Assembly (NCBI GenBank): GCA_036245805.1
Contig: BTRK01000006.1
Span: forward strand, 38,072,901-38,136,900
DNA: 64,000 bases
Origin: Pristionchus mayeri
Taxonomy: Eukaryota > Nematoda > Chromadorea > Rhabditida > Neodiplogasteridae
Reading direction: 5' to 3'
This document shows, piece after piece, positions 45,287-57,870 of this stretch. A program made the translations under genes and the position numbers. Each line of letters opens with the position of its first letter. Position 1 is the first letter of the stretch. The notes below the pieces were generated by a model. The model did no database searches and had not been told where the DNA came from. It saw only the letters and a program-made list of their open reading frames with translations.

Positions 45287-46068
45287 TCAGTTTTTGCCCG
45301 TTCTGTTCATCTTGATCATCTTCCTTCCGTCAATTCCAATGGTTCTTTCAGCTTGTCTGGAGGGTCGTGAGATGAGGGAGTGGGATGAAGTGAAGTCCAG
45401 AGCGATGGCCTATCAAATCGGATTGTTGATTAGTTCCTTGGAAAAAAAGTCTTACCTTTCTCTGATTCGATTCCTTTCCCTTCGCTTTCTTCGAAATTCT
45501 CTCTGCGAGTTCCTTCAGTCGCTCGTCCTCCTTGCTCGGTTTCTTCTTCTCGATAGGGGCTTTGCAGTTTACAGGTACGGAGGAAGAGGAGGATGAGGTG
45601 GCGGAAGAGGGAGAGGAGGAGGAAGAGGAGCAGGAAGAGGAGGAGGAGGTGGAGGGCAAGGCAGGTTCGAAGAAAGGAGCAGATACCACCTGAAGGGAGA
45701 TTGATAGTGATCGATGAAGTGCATTGATAGGAAAATAAGGTATTTGACCTACCTCTCTAGGGCACTCATTGCATTGTTCCTCAGTGGAGATTTCTCTTCT
45801 TCTCTGCTCTGCAGAAAGCTTAGCCTTCTTGATGGGATCGAATTCGAGCAGGTGATCAATTTCGATCTTTCTCTTGCGAGGCTTGAGAGAGTCACTGAAA
45901 CATTCGATCATTAGAACTCAAGGTTAGACATTGTCATAATGCGACTAACCTCTCAGAGTCAGCTCTAGAAGAGAGTACAGTAGAAGGAAGTGCGTTGAAA
46001 AACCAATCATAGCAAACTTTGCGGGCAAGTGTAGCACAGGTAGGATGGTTGAAGAGTTTGTAGACTTT
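45287..46068 (-). pseudogene. 5'-truncated TFIIS-N-domain gene copy (exons 3-6)
   Basis: Exons (minus) 46068-45950, 45894-45753, 45689-45456, 45409-45287, all in phase with no internal stop. It begins in the middle of the TFIIS-N domain (KVYKLFNHPTCATLARK), then a basic segment, a poly-Ser linker, a charged helix (EDERLKELAERISKKAKGK) and a basic C-terminus ending NRTGKN. Exons 1-2 are missing: homology stops in intron 2 near 46100 and repeat DNA follows. It shows the full C-terminal half that the plus-strand copy lacks. A distant 5' exon outside the window is possible but not visible. Confidence 0.7.
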
Positions 46069-46181
46069 CTGAATGAATAAATTGGTATTCAGACTACTGT
46101 GCGAAATGACTCTTTTTTGGAACCCGGGCGCGAGGTGTGGGGTCTGGATACTGAAAAACAGCCTGTGTTCATACAGTGTTT

Positions 46182-46900
46182 ATGAGTGACTATCTGAGAG
46201 AATTGAGCAAATCTACCTATGAGCCGTACAGTGAAAAATAAAGTGCCGATTTTAAGATCTCCCTAGGGGTAACTTTTCACGTAGAGTTCGAAAATCGACC
46301 TTAGGAAGCCGTATCTCTGACCCCTCATTTCGTGCATTTTGCCCTACCTGGGTGGTCGGTTTTTGAATCTTTTGAACGGCTCATCCAAACCCCATACTCT
46401 TTTGAACGGTTATTCTTGGTTATTCTGAATTCTATGGTTATTCTGAAAGATCTCGACGAGATAAGCATTTTAACTGTTGAAAGTGAAGGGCTAGCTCATC
46501 GTTGAAAAAAGTTACGGATGTTTGAATTCGAAAATTTCTCGAAAAATTGCCGACCTGAAAAATTTTTTGGGGGCTGTCGTTTTGTAATTAGTAGCATTAA
46601 AACCGCTATGAAAAAATACCACTAATGCCAATTTTGCAGCGAAAAATTCGTTCCCCTAAGATGTTTCCTGGTTCTCGCAAAATGCCGCTGTGCAGATTTC
46701 CCGATATTTCAAATCAACAACATTCAACAGCAAAACATGGCATTTTACTATAGGCGCTCCATTATGCATATTTTTGATGTTTAATAACATTCACTAATAA
46801 AATATATTAAATTCTGTTGAAAAAAACGAAGATATCCATATTTTAGAAAAACTCATTTTTTTACCTCTCGTGGTCTCAAATTTGCACGTTGCAATTTCAG
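46182..46900. mobile_element. Partial copy of the 60790-61854 transposon family
   Basis: Begins ATGAGTGACTATCTGAGAG, the same terminus as the right end of the 60790-61854 element (reverse orientation), and follows it for several hundred bases before diverging. No second terminus is seen. Confidence 0.7.
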
Positions 46901-46966
46901 GATTTCGATAACACTAGATGTGTAAATGATACCCATTCAGTAGACTGCTTTGATATGAATTAGGAT

Positions 46967-47403
46967 TGTTGGAATAGGCCTCTGAGAAGAGTTCGCTGCC
47001 TCATCTTTTGATCACCGAAAATGGAAAATCGAAGGTGCCGGAAATATTCAAAATTCATTTTTGAAGTTAATTTCGGGAATTTTGATTATATTTTCGCGTG
47101 AAAAATGTTTTAGCAATATTATCAACCAGATTCGTGTCACACAACGATATATTTTACAATTCGTCCAAAATCAAAAATTTCAAATTTCAAAAATTTTGGA
47201 AATTTCGAAACAGTAAGGTTAGTGGATTTCTCATGTAATTATCGTTCAAAATATTACTAAAACATTTTTCACGCGAAAATATAATCAAAATTCCCGAAAT
47301 TATCTTCAAAAAGGAATTTTGAATATTTCCGACACCTTCGATTTTCCATTTTCGGTGATCAAAAGATGAGGCAGCAAACTCTTCGCGGATGCCTATTCCA
47401 ACG
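46967..47403. mobile_element. Foldback repeat with about 150-bp arms
   Basis: Arms 46967-47120 and 47252-47403 are near-perfect inverted copies (both contain CTTTTGATCACCGAAAATGG in opposite senses). No reading frame and no clear target duplication. Confidence 0.75.
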
Positions 47404-47404
47404 T

Positions 47405-48695
47405 AGCAATTTGGGGGCGGACAAAACGTAAACGGATCACAGTTCGCTGGGAATTCGACGCAGGATCTTGGGAGTTGTTGCACTGTTACTATTAGGGTGT
47501 TCCAAAAGTCTTTGCACTACTTTTTTGAAATTTTTTTTTCATCTGTCATAAAACGGGTGAGGTACTACTAAGCGGTGCTGGATATGTCATCCACCGCTGT
47601 TACGTATCCACACTTCAAGTCTTGCAATCCTTGCACATTCGCCAAAATAACGAAAAAAATATTGACCTCATCAAAATCACCCTATCGCAATTTCTCTGAT
47701 ATAAAGAGATATAAGCCAGTTTATGGTGTCTTGCGAATTGGAAGTGCGCGGTAAGCTAATTGCGCGTCATCCCAATCTTCCTAATGGCATTGCTTAATCA
47801 TGGTGAAAGTCGAAATTTTCCACGCATTTTTTTACAAAGTTTCGAATTTCCAGTCAATCATGGGTATATTAAATTGATAATAGAATGAAACTAATACTAA
47901 TAATTTTTTGAATGAAATGTGCATACAAAATCGAAAATTTCGAAAATCGACGTCCAGAAAAATCATGAGAGGTGAAAGTTTTGTATATCTTAAGACGTAG
48001 ATCATGTAGATCAAGTTCGAAATTTTGTATTTTAAGAGCAAGTAGTTGCCCTTCTTGGATGTCCATCTCGGTCTCTCGAAGCAATCTCAAATTGAATTAG
48101 AAATTATTTTAGAAAATGACCGAAAATCAACATTTTGGCATTTTGTAACTTAATGGGGTAGTGTTTCCACGATCTGATAGCGGAATAAAATATAATACGT
48201 GTACATGCAATACATACAAAACAATATTTGTTACTGCGCATTGTAGTTCAAAAGTGAAAAATATAACAAAATTTGTGCAAGGACTTTTGGAACACCCTAA
48301 TAGTATGTGCTCCACCCTGTGTAGAACTTCTTACCATGCGATCATGAGTTTCGCTCAGTATCTATGTATAGGGGTTCATGGTCCAAAATTGAGAATTTTA
48401 GTGAAAAATCATGGTTAGATAAACACCAGTACCCCTGTAACTACTGTAGCCACCTAACATATACATCGATTGGTTAGGGAATTTGGTGTTTATCTAAACA
48501 TGATTTTTCACTAAAATTCTCAATTTTGGACCATGAACCCCTATACATAGATACTGAGCGAAACTCATGATCGCATGGTAAGAAGTTGTGGAGCACACAC
48601 AGGGTGGAGCACATACTAGTAACAATGCAACAACTCCCAAGATCCTACGTCGAATTCCAAGCGAACTGTGATCCGTTTACGTTTTGTCCCCCCCC
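47405..48695. mobile_element. Foldback element split by a mariner-type insertion
   Basis: The left arm, 47405-47491 plus 48301-48425, pairs with 48480-48695. The two parts of the left arm are continuous in the right arm. Both arms contain AACTCCCAAGATC and GGACCATGAACCCC in opposite senses. A diverged copy of the arm is at 58160-58380. Confidence 0.8.
47492..48300. mobile_element. Mariner/Tc1-type non-autonomous element, 809 bp
   Basis: Termini TTAGGGTGTTCCAAAAGTC / complement with one mismatch in the first 25 bp, flanked by TA at 47490-47491 and 48301-48302. The interior has only short frames with no transposase motif, so it is a deleted or decayed element. Confidence 0.85.
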
Positions 48696-48753
48696 CCCCC
48701 AGAAATTTTTCTCGTCCCCAATATACTCTGGCATAATTATCTCGAGGATAGTA

Positions 48754-49651
48754 TTAGGTTGATTCAAAAGTTTCTCCCTATTTTATTTTTGAAATTATCT
48801 CGAGACATAGTTGCCTGACTAGAATTTCCATTTAATTCAAGTAGTGGACATATAGATAGATTACACTCGCCGGACCGAATCGATTCTGGGACGCGTATTG
48901 CGGCAATAAATAAAGAAAATGTCAAAATGTCAAAATATGCCGATTTTTAGGTGTACTTTGCTGGGCCCTACCATTTGAATACGCGCTAACAATCGATTCT
49001 GCCCATTTGAGGAGTGATACCACTCGAGTTGCTCTTTCAGAATATTACAGAATATCCGACCTTCAAGACGCTTTGGAAGATGAGAATTAGAAAAAGTGCT
49101 GATTTCGTTGCTCAAATTTCGTAATTTTTTTGTAATATGGTGCTGTTCCCGAATAGGTAGATGTATTCATCTCAAGTTTAACGGTAATACTAAGACTGGC
49201 GTGTACTTCATTGTGCACAACACTATGGCTTACAGAGTCAATAACTGACCATTCGGGGATATGAAAAGAATTTCTGCAGAAATGCATCTCGAGCTAATAT
49301 CTAATCAGGCGCTCATCTGAACTTGGCGTGACGGTGTACAAATACTGAATTGCATTCACGAGCATGCCCAGTAATCACGCTTTATACTAGTATGTTTGCT
49401 TAATCTTTTTCTCGTTTCTCCACATAACTATGTATGCATGCAAATTATGTTTGATAATCAATTTTACGAAATTTGTCGGACTGCTGTATCTGCGTAGCTA
49501 AATGGGGAGCAATTTGATACGGCTTTTTATAAAGCTCATTCAAGCACTTATTTATTGCAAAAGAACTTATGAGAATTGGTCAACTTTGTAGGTCAGGGGA
49601 ATCAAAAATGTAAAATTCTGAAAAAAGGGAGAAACTTTTGAATCAACCTAA
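48754..49651. mobile_element. Mariner/Tc1-type non-autonomous element, 898 bp
   Basis: Termini TTAGGTTGATTCAAAAGTTT / complement, 25 bp identical, flanked by TA at 48752-48753 and 49652-49653. Short frames inside, with no DD(D/E) motif seen. A G-run near 49675-49690 and a C-run near 48688-48701 lie just outside it. Confidence 0.8.
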
Positions 49652-49956
49652 TACTCAAAGTTGGGGCTCCTGGTGCCGGGGGGGGGGGGTCCGTTTTCAT
49701 GCAATCTCTCGGAAGACTCGTGTTGTCACATCACGAGTAGCTATACTTGCGAAATTCCACAATTTCCTCCATTACTATATGTGTCCAACTTACCCTATCC
49801 CCTGAGTATGTTGCCATAATATAGCAGTTTTCCGCCTCTACAATGTTTCTCCCCACATCTCGAACGATGTCAACTATCACTTAGAATGCTCAACCCTGCA
49901 ATTAGCGAGAGGACTTCTCTCCTTCTTCGTGCATTCTATATTGGTGACTGGGTGCA

Positions 49957-51393
49957 ATGGATCCCTTCGATACGAGTAGTGGATATCAAATCGCGGGTGC
50001 AATCCTTTTCGGGGTGAGTAATCTTATCGATCCCTTCGTCCAATCTGTTCAGTTGTCTCTCATCGGTCTCATCTTCAATTTGATCGTCGTCACTTTTCTC
50101 GCCCTAAGCACGGTTTCTTCACTCAATAAGTCCTTCGGCACGCTGACTTTCTCTCATGTACCATCGTTCAACACTTTAATCAGTAAGCACGAAGTTTCAG
50201 GCTATTTTGGACAGCATTCATCAGGCGCTATTCGCTTTCTACTTCGCCCCTTGCATTTTCTTGTGAGTTTCGTCTCCTCAATAAAGTTGAAACATTGATT
50301 CCAGCCGCGACGAAGTCATGTACGAACTTTCCGAGATCTTCGGCGTAGTGATCTTATCGGCATACGAAGTTACAAGTGTATTCTTTGAACATTTTTTCAA
50401 TGGATAATTGTAGGTCTCTTGTTTGGCGCACGTCTGCGTCTCAGTCAATCGATACGTCGCTGTTTACTGGCCCGTGACCTACCACATAATGTTCAGGTAT
50501 CCTGTCTTTGCTCAGTTACCCTCACTGTCATTGCTCTTCAGTAAACGGACCACATGTGTCCTCATCTTTGCCTATTGGATTCTTGGCATTTCAACTGTCG
50601 TCTGTGTGAATAAACTCGGTGAGAGACTATAATTCAGAGTTATCTTAAAATGAAAGCGTAACTATGTTTTCTAGCAGGTATTTGCACTATCCATCTCCCA
50701 TACGGAAAATGGAGTTTCGAGTTTCACGATGACGCATCAATTTGCCGGTGAATATTTGAGTGGAATGCAAAGAATGAAAATAATTTTCATTTCAAGATAT
50801 GGCGATTTTTCCATAAATGGCGTTATGATCTTGATAGTTGCCATCCTGGACATTTCTTCCATCGTGAGGATGCACAGCTATAAGTTCAAGCTGGTACGTT
50901 CTGCATAAACAAGTGAGAAGAATAAACTTGCGCAGAATCAGGCGATTTCTACCCAGAGAAGGAGAAGTCGAATGATTCTCGTCTACCAAGTGAGAGACTC
51001 ATTTCTTCCGAAACTAGGGATGGCTTGGAACGAGTTTGCTCCCTTAGTTCAACGTACTCTCGTACTTGTTCTATCGGCGATAGGGAATGAAGAGAGGCAT
51101 TTCTCTTCCTTGATACCCTCTAATTTCCAGGCGACTCTCCAAGGCGCTATTTTCTTTCTGGAACTCGTCTTCTACTTCTTCGTATCAATGTTTGCCCAGA
51201 ATAAGTGGCAACTCTTCGGTCTCACTACCATTTCGTGGTGCCTCGTCAATGGATTGGACGGGTGGCATATTTCTTCAATTCTCTCGAACATATATTCCAT
51301 TCAAGGGTGATTGTATTGATATTTCATCGTGAAATGCGACTTCGAATCAGAAAAATACTGCATTGTGAGTTTGAGGAAGACGGTCTGGAATGA
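49957..51393 (+). CDS. Serpentine chemoreceptor, class srx-like, 298 aa
   Basis: Exons 49957-50013, 50053-50157, 50201-50262, 50305-50377, 50414-50496, 50542-50618, 50678-50747, 50797-50893, 50936-50989, 51131-51261, 51306-51393; 299 codons, all GT-AG. Several introns are 39-45 nt. TM1 LSLIGLIFNLIVVTFLAL; the LNKSFGTL motif; TM3 end VSVNRYVAVYWPVTY, the srx version of the DRY box; an extracellular Cys-containing loop before TM5; a short basic C-terminus after NGLDGVIVLIFHREMRL, typical of srx. The frame is intact, so it is likely a functional chemosensory receptor, presumably in ciliated neurons. It sits alone between transposon debris and an intergenic stretch. Confidence 0.85.
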
Positions 51394-54300
51394 TGAATAT
51401 GTTGAGGTGGATCAGACAAGAGAAGCGTCGCCAGCACGACGATGAGAACGGGCAATGAGATGCGACAACACTGAATTGCACTTATTCGCCGGTGTCTAAG
51501 AATCGTATCGTGCCTTAGGCATGTCAGCCTCTTAGAAATATCTCGAGTGCTCCACTATGAACATTTCTCGACAAATTTGAAAGATTATAGTCGAAAAAAA
51601 TGTATGATTCTACATCTAATGTAACATCTCTCCTCTGTATGGTGTGCTCAGAGAATATTGAAGTTACTGAAATTGGCGGGTGAATCTCAGCCTGACTACA
51701 CTGTCTTGAACGAACACGATACAAAATACGAGAATGAACTCACATCTAGTGACAATAAGAGTTTGTCCCAACTTTAGACATTTTGTTGTCTCAGGCAATC
51801 AATTAGACAACTTGTACCAACCCGAATGCGAAACCTGAGATCTCCGATTGGTCGTAAAGAAGAAAAATCTTTTCATCAATTTCTCCAAGGTGTTCCTTCC
51901 TTCTACGAGATCAATCGCCACGATTCAAATTCCGAATCTTCTTTACGACTCATGAGATGTCATTATCTTATTATTCTTTCTTAGAAATCAGCTGACAGTT
52001 CCAATCATGCAAGCTCGAGGCTATAAAAACCCATCCCACCCCTCCCATATAAAAATTATATGTTGTTCTCCAATTTGTCATCTTGATGCTGATTTCCGAA
52101 TCACAACAAGTGGCTTCCTGTCATCTCTCATCGTTCATCGACCGCTTTGACGTATCTTGTCATCCCCAACTAACAAGCACACTGGCCATAATCGCGAATG
52201 TGTAAATTCTCATCAGCAAACAGCTTACACTAGAAAAAAGTATCGTTCAGTCGTAAATCTAAGTTCCTGTAATTCAAGTATTCACAATAGATATTAAAAT
52301 ACACATTAGGAATTCGGCAAAACAAATAAATTTTCATACTCGTATTTCCTCAATACTCACGAAATGATATGTTAGATGTTAGATCATAGATGGTTGTAGT
52401 GCAGAGTGCCTCGTGCACTCACTTCGTGTCCATTCTCTCACCACACATCATTGACTCGTTGACCCCATTATCAAGTGTCTATCTATATCTCATTCTATTT
52501 GAAGCGACAACTCTCATCGAATATCGAACTCTATCGCGTTGACTGATATGAAGCTACGATTTTTGAGTTCGGAAATAGCTGGACAACTGATTACTATCCG
52601 TCCAAAATTCATCCGACCAAATGATGAGAAAGCTCGTCATATAAATTTAGGGCTTGATCAATCACAATCACTAGATTGGTCTGCTTGTGATAGCGATAGA
52701 TCTAACAGCTCCCATCACGGGAGTGGCATCATCGCAACAACCCGTTTCGTCATAGTGGTGCTCACCCCGAACACAAATAGCTCTTACTCGATTTATCTCT
52801 TTTTTCGGGGGTGTTTCCTCCGCAATAATATCACGTGAGTCACGGTTTCTCTTCCATGTCATCTCTATGATATCGGTTAGGAGTGCTGTTGACTAGTCGG
52901 TTCTCATAAAGAACAACACTGAACCACTCTTTTTGTGTCGTATCAAAATAGTTCTGCGTTTTACTCTTCCATTTTAATTATTAAATTTTCATGGGTATCG
53001 TTTTACTGTTTATCGATTCCCTCAAACGATCACGAATTTATAAAGGTCAGAAAGACCAATGTTAAATGAGGACAACATGGATGACTCAGAGCCATTCCAT
53101 TCAATCATGTTATCTTTAAAAAGCCGATTATTCCCGTTTTCATCACTCAACTCTAACGGAGGTCTGGAGAGTGAGTGCTCTCTGGGGTGTACCTTCTCGT
53201 TCAACAAATATAGAATTTTCTCTCATCTTTCATGAACTAAGAGATTGTTCTGCCTCTTCCTCTCACCTGTAATGCAATGAAATCTGTTGCTAACTATTTC
53301 TTGTCATCGTTACTAAGTTACATTATCTCTTTTCCAGATCTAACTCGTCATGACCTACTCCTCAAAGTCGACTCTTTTTCTACATACGCTCGTGTTGGGT
53401 TAGTCATTCAATTCCTCTTTCTCTTTAACACCAGTACCCCTCTAATTTTCATTTTATATGTTTCTGTTCCATTGAAAACGAATTTTTCACTCGCAGAGTG
53501 CACTCAACTCGATTCTACATTGGTCCAATCATATTCTCATCCTCTGGTCGATCCCGTTCAACCGCCTCTCGCTCCAGAGTGGCCCTCTGTTGCTTGGGAT
53601 CTCTATCACATCTGAGCAATCAACGATATTCCAAATATCCCTGTAAATTCTGCATTCAGTCTTTCCATGCCCCGAGGGTACCAAAGTCATAATGTTTCAT
53701 CGAGTGTTGTTTGTATTTTTCTGTTGTAATTATTTCTAAGAATCTAATTCGTAAATAAATATTTTCATTCATTCACTTGAATTCGATCAGCTGAACTTTC
53801 GAGTGAGTGCTTATCATCTCATTCTTCTCCTAATCAGCTAGTCACTTCTTATCTCGACGCCGGAGTGGACAGAACCTCGAGGCTGCCACAGACAATACGT
53901 CGTTAAATGAACATTACTATTACCATCTTTGGACTCAATGCAGACTTCTATACGATCTTTTAACCCTGTAGTGCAATGCTTGTGGCATGGCGGCCTATTG
54001 TGATATCCATTATTGCAGCTTCGTTTCGATATAAAATATTGTGCTGAAACCCTCTCATGTGCAGCAATGGAGTGTGTGATAGGAAGCCGCACATGAGCTA
54101 CACGTGAGGCGGCTTGCATATACTCGCAAGCTGCCATCATCGTTTTTTTTTCTAAATAAGAACTCTTTCGGAATTAGTTCCGGGCGCCGAAGCAGTTCTC
54201 CGTCTTATTTCACTACTTCGGCATCGAGTGTGATCGCTTGCATAGATTCACACGAAGGAAGCAAACTGCTTGCACCTCTAATGTAGACAACGATATTTGT

Positions 54301-54635
54301 ATTCATCCCGCGCATGCTTCAGGGTTGATGAATTGTAGCTAGACGCCGGAAACGGCTCAAAATAGTTGTGCGCGCCTCTGCAGCGACAGAGAAGTGTCAA
54401 ACACCAAGAGACAATTCCAGACAAGAAAGTACGAGAAATTGGCCAATAAATAATTGTATTTTATCAGCTCCGTGTGTATATTATGAACATAAAAAAGTAG
54501 TGCATTACTTCCGCCAGATACATAATTACTGAGCAAAAATATTGTTTTTATGATGTCATTATGCCGTACTCCTAAGGCTCGACCAAACTTTGAATCGGAA
54601 ATTTTTAAAAAATGTAGAATATACATTATGTAGTA
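51394..54635. other. 3.2-kb region with no supported gene
   Basis: AT-rich. Open frames at 52539-52838 and 53277-53615 have no family match, no consistent splice partners and no signal or domain. A TATAAAA-like block at about 52020-52070 could be promoter sequence but no gene follows that I can support. Confidence 0.5.
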
Positions 54636-56402
54636 TCACGCCGTGGATCTCGTGGAGTGTTTTGGTAGTTGCAGGGTAGATATGTTGGTCAATGGAATCT
54701 GATTCCTTACTCTGTTCTTCGTGCAGGGGAACAACTCTGCTCGCACGTGCGATGAGGTGAAGAGGAGAAGGACTGGCTCGGCGAGGGAGGACAATGTTGG
54801 GCACCATGTACTGAAGTGGAATATCATCATCTTTATTTCATTTAGGAACCATTCACTTTTCCACTGTATCTGTTTGGTCTCACAACCAGTACATTACATT
54901 CAGCCTTGGAAAAATCCATAGTTGATTTTTGTTTACCGACGTTACCCTTTTGAAGTTATGCTTTACGGAGAAATGAACTAACGTAGGTCGTTATGGTAAT
55001 CTGCAGGTCCATCGCGTTGGAGTACAGGGCGACGACGCAGATAGTCTGAGAAGAGTAATTATGGGGGGGGGGTGATGATTATGGCTCTCACCTGGAGCAT
55101 GCTTTTGAGCATGTGCGTCGCTGTGAGAATGATGGCGTGAACGAGGAGCATCAGCTCGTATTTTGGAATCTTCCGACGAGAACAGGTTTGTAGCGTCTTA
55201 ATAACAGATTTTAGTTCTATCAAAGAAAGAGAGAGACTGGCAATCAAACGAAAATGACAAGATAATTTTTTAGCCCGAAAATAGGAATGATTTAGTGCTT
55301 ACGTCGCTCACTTTTCGATCTGCGCGCAGTTTCACAAATGAGGCAGCGCACATGGGAATGGTGGTTATGAAGAAGAGCAAGTAGCCACCTGCACTGATCG
55401 CCTTCGCAACCTTAATTAATTAGATAATCACTGAGAGACCTCCTCATTTCTTTGCTCTCCGATATTCAGTGCTCGTCCAATCACACCGAACAATGCATAT
55501 GTTTTCCTGTTTTTGACTAACCTTGAATGCCTCTCCGGCGATTCCCAAGTACCGTCCGTATCCATCTGCTGTCTCGGAAAAGACAGGAGGTTGGAAGGGA
55601 AAGAAGGAGTAGAGTAGGAAGGGAATGGCGAACATCGCGACCAGAAGGAGATGAGTCACGCGAGGTGCGCAGAACTGCAGACATTAAGAATAATCACAAC
55701 TTTCGTCATTATTCGACTTTATTTTTTTCGATATTGTACATCCCAGGAGCTTAGCGTATTTCATTATTATTGTTGTGAAAAACATTTGTATCTGCAACTA
55801 TCACTTTGCTAGTACGGTAACTGACTTGGCTCTCCCGGGCGGGTAAGCAGAGAGAGAGAAGAATCGTGTAGTGACGGTGAGAATCTTCCCGAGGGTGAGA
55901 GAGAGCGCGAAGATGTGCGAGAGTCACAAGTCGAGGGTGCACACCAGGCCTGCAAGCTTGCCTCCACCTCTGTTCCACGTGCTTCCCGGGGCACTATGTG
56001 AGAGTCACCGAGAGAGAACATGAGAAAGAATATAAGCGAAAAGGACAACAAACTAATCCAAATTATTTGGCATAAATATTTCCGCTGTGTCTTTGCGCTT
56101 TGATTTCGTTAAAGCATTGTGAAATCCGGTACCTCTCTCTGGAAACAACCGTGTGCGGACGTCAATAATTCTCAAGGCGAAGTTCAGAAGAACATTCGCG
56201 ATTGCCGAGGTTCCTGAATTGCATATCACTGTCGAAAATAGCGAAGATTCTCACCAGTCGCCATTGTGAATACGTAGAAAGTAGAGTGAAGCGTCGGGTT
56301 AGAACTGCGGAAGATTCGGAAGATGAGATAGGCGTAGAGCACGCAGAAGATCGGCTCGATGACGTCTCCGTAGATAACTTGGACTTCGTCGAGGAACGCC
56401 AT
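54636..56402 (-). pseudogene. Serpentine chemoreceptor (srv/srg-like) with a stop and a frameshift
   Basis: Exons (minus) 56402-56255, 56213-56133, 55993-55822, 55674-55522, about 55413-55310, 55196-55092, 55045-54983, 54810-54636. Receptor features: TM1 region PIFCVLYAYLIFRIF followed by NPTLHSTFYVFTMATG, TM3 end LTVTTRFFSL, TM4 VTHLLLVAMFAIPFLLYSFF, TM5, TM6 (ELMLLVHAIILTATHML) and TM7/C-terminus SLAEPVLLLFTSSHVRAELF. Two lesions: an in-frame TGA at 55926-55924 inside the TM3 exon, and one extra base at about 54800-54796 that takes the last exon out of frame just before the SLAEP motif. Splice sites are otherwise intact, so decay is recent. A 60-nt intron (GTGTGC...AAG) could remove the TGA but would also remove most of TM3. 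Assembly error is possible. Confidence 0.7.
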
Positions 56403-57544
56403 CTGGAAAGGTGAGGAAGTTGTAGTGAGCTAAATTTGAATGAGTCAGAGTGCTCATTAGTGGTGCTATTCACGGGAACAGCGCAAGAAATTTTTTATAT
56501 CCTGAAAAGTCTATTCTAAGGACTAAAAATTACAGCTTAGTTTCGCCTCCAGAAACGAATACTATTCAAATGAAGACAGACATTGCTGATATTGTCAACA
56601 CTACGTGCAAATCTGGACATATAATACACCTTGCATCATGATATTGTAGCCTCATTTGACCCAATTTCATGCCTACAAAGTGAGTGAAGCCGTGAGAGAA
56701 ATGGTGGGGGGGGGGGTGGGAGAAAGTTCACATTACATCCCCATTTGCAGATCGAACACGAGCGGGGAATGCAGAATGAAGGAGTTTGGAAGTGGCCGAA
56801 TCACATAAATCTGAACGGGCACTTTTGACGACAATCTCTAGCCAACAGCATATCGAAAAGGTATGCTGCAAAGTAGTTCGTCAATCTTTCTTATTTTTTT
56901 TATTTGTTACTCTCTCATCGTAATATCTTGAGAGCGTAATTTTAATCCTTCCTTCGGAAAAGTTGAAATTTGGGAAATTGTTTAACGGAAAGCAAGTGTG
57001 ATTCTTCTACTCATCTCTCGTGTGCTTTCAGAGAAAACATAAATAAAATAGGGAGGGGGGTGAATCTGAGGTTGATTCCACTATGTCTGCGCTGACTTCC
57101 TGCACGACCAAACTCGATTCTTCTCTCGGTAATTGGTAGAGAGTTCTTTTCTATCGAATGACTGGTAAATTGTTCGAAGCTTTATCTAGACACCGCAAGC
57201 TCCGCCCACTTTGCTCGGGCACGATTCCTCTCTAAAGAAAGATTTAGGGAGCACGAGCTTCATTCGCAACCAAATCGTTCGCTCTAAACTGATTCATCTA
57301 GATCTCCCCTTTATCTATCAGTGAACTGAGGCGGAACATCCATGTTCGTGTTTGAGTAGGTCAGCATACGACTTAAAGGTTGCGAAAAGGCGAAATCATC
57401 CCTCAAAGTGGAAGCACTTAGCTCCCCCTTTGGCCATTTGTTAATCAAGGCCTAAGGCAACTTTCCATCAAAACAGAACATTCAAAAGTTAAGGCACTGA
57501 CCCGTGCTTCAAAGAAGATCAGATTGTGGGTAGCCCATTAAGGG

Positions 57545-57870
57545 AGAGAGGCAAACGCGAAACTCCGCCTCCTCGCCCTCCCTCTTCTCGCCTGTTTCTG
57601 CCCCGGCGCGTGTACAGAGCGGCTGGGCATGCAAAAGAGCGCGCTTGCATCCCTCCCTCGTCTAACCTTTCGGGGGGTGAGGCGCATCAGGGAAAGAGCG
57701 AAGCTCTGCCCAAATTTTTGGCGATTTGACTGGAGAGGCGTCAGAATTGGCTCCGTCCCTTTCTTCCTCGTCTCGCTTTTCTGCCACTCTCCGTTGGCAC
57801 CTTTTCGCATAATTTATGACCTCTGCGCGATTCAGAGATGAGATATCGACAAACAGCCAAAAGCTTGATC
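57545..57870. repeat. GC-rich dispersed repeat, copy 2
   Basis: Diverged counterpart of 44050-44345 in the opposite orientation; the two share several short identical blocks in the same order. Confidence 0.5.

Noticed and set aside
47832..48090. Transposase remnant in the 809-bp mariner-type element
   Set aside because: Short frames show no DD(D/E) or YSPDL motif; only the termini and TA duplications support the assignment.
41520..48700. CRISPR-like array from repeated short motifs
   Set aside because: Repeats are inverted transposon termini without regular spacers, in a nematode nuclear context.
52539..53615. Possible small gene(s) with frames of 99 and 112 codons
   Set aside because: No recognisable domain, and no pair of splice sites joined in phase gave a plausible protein.
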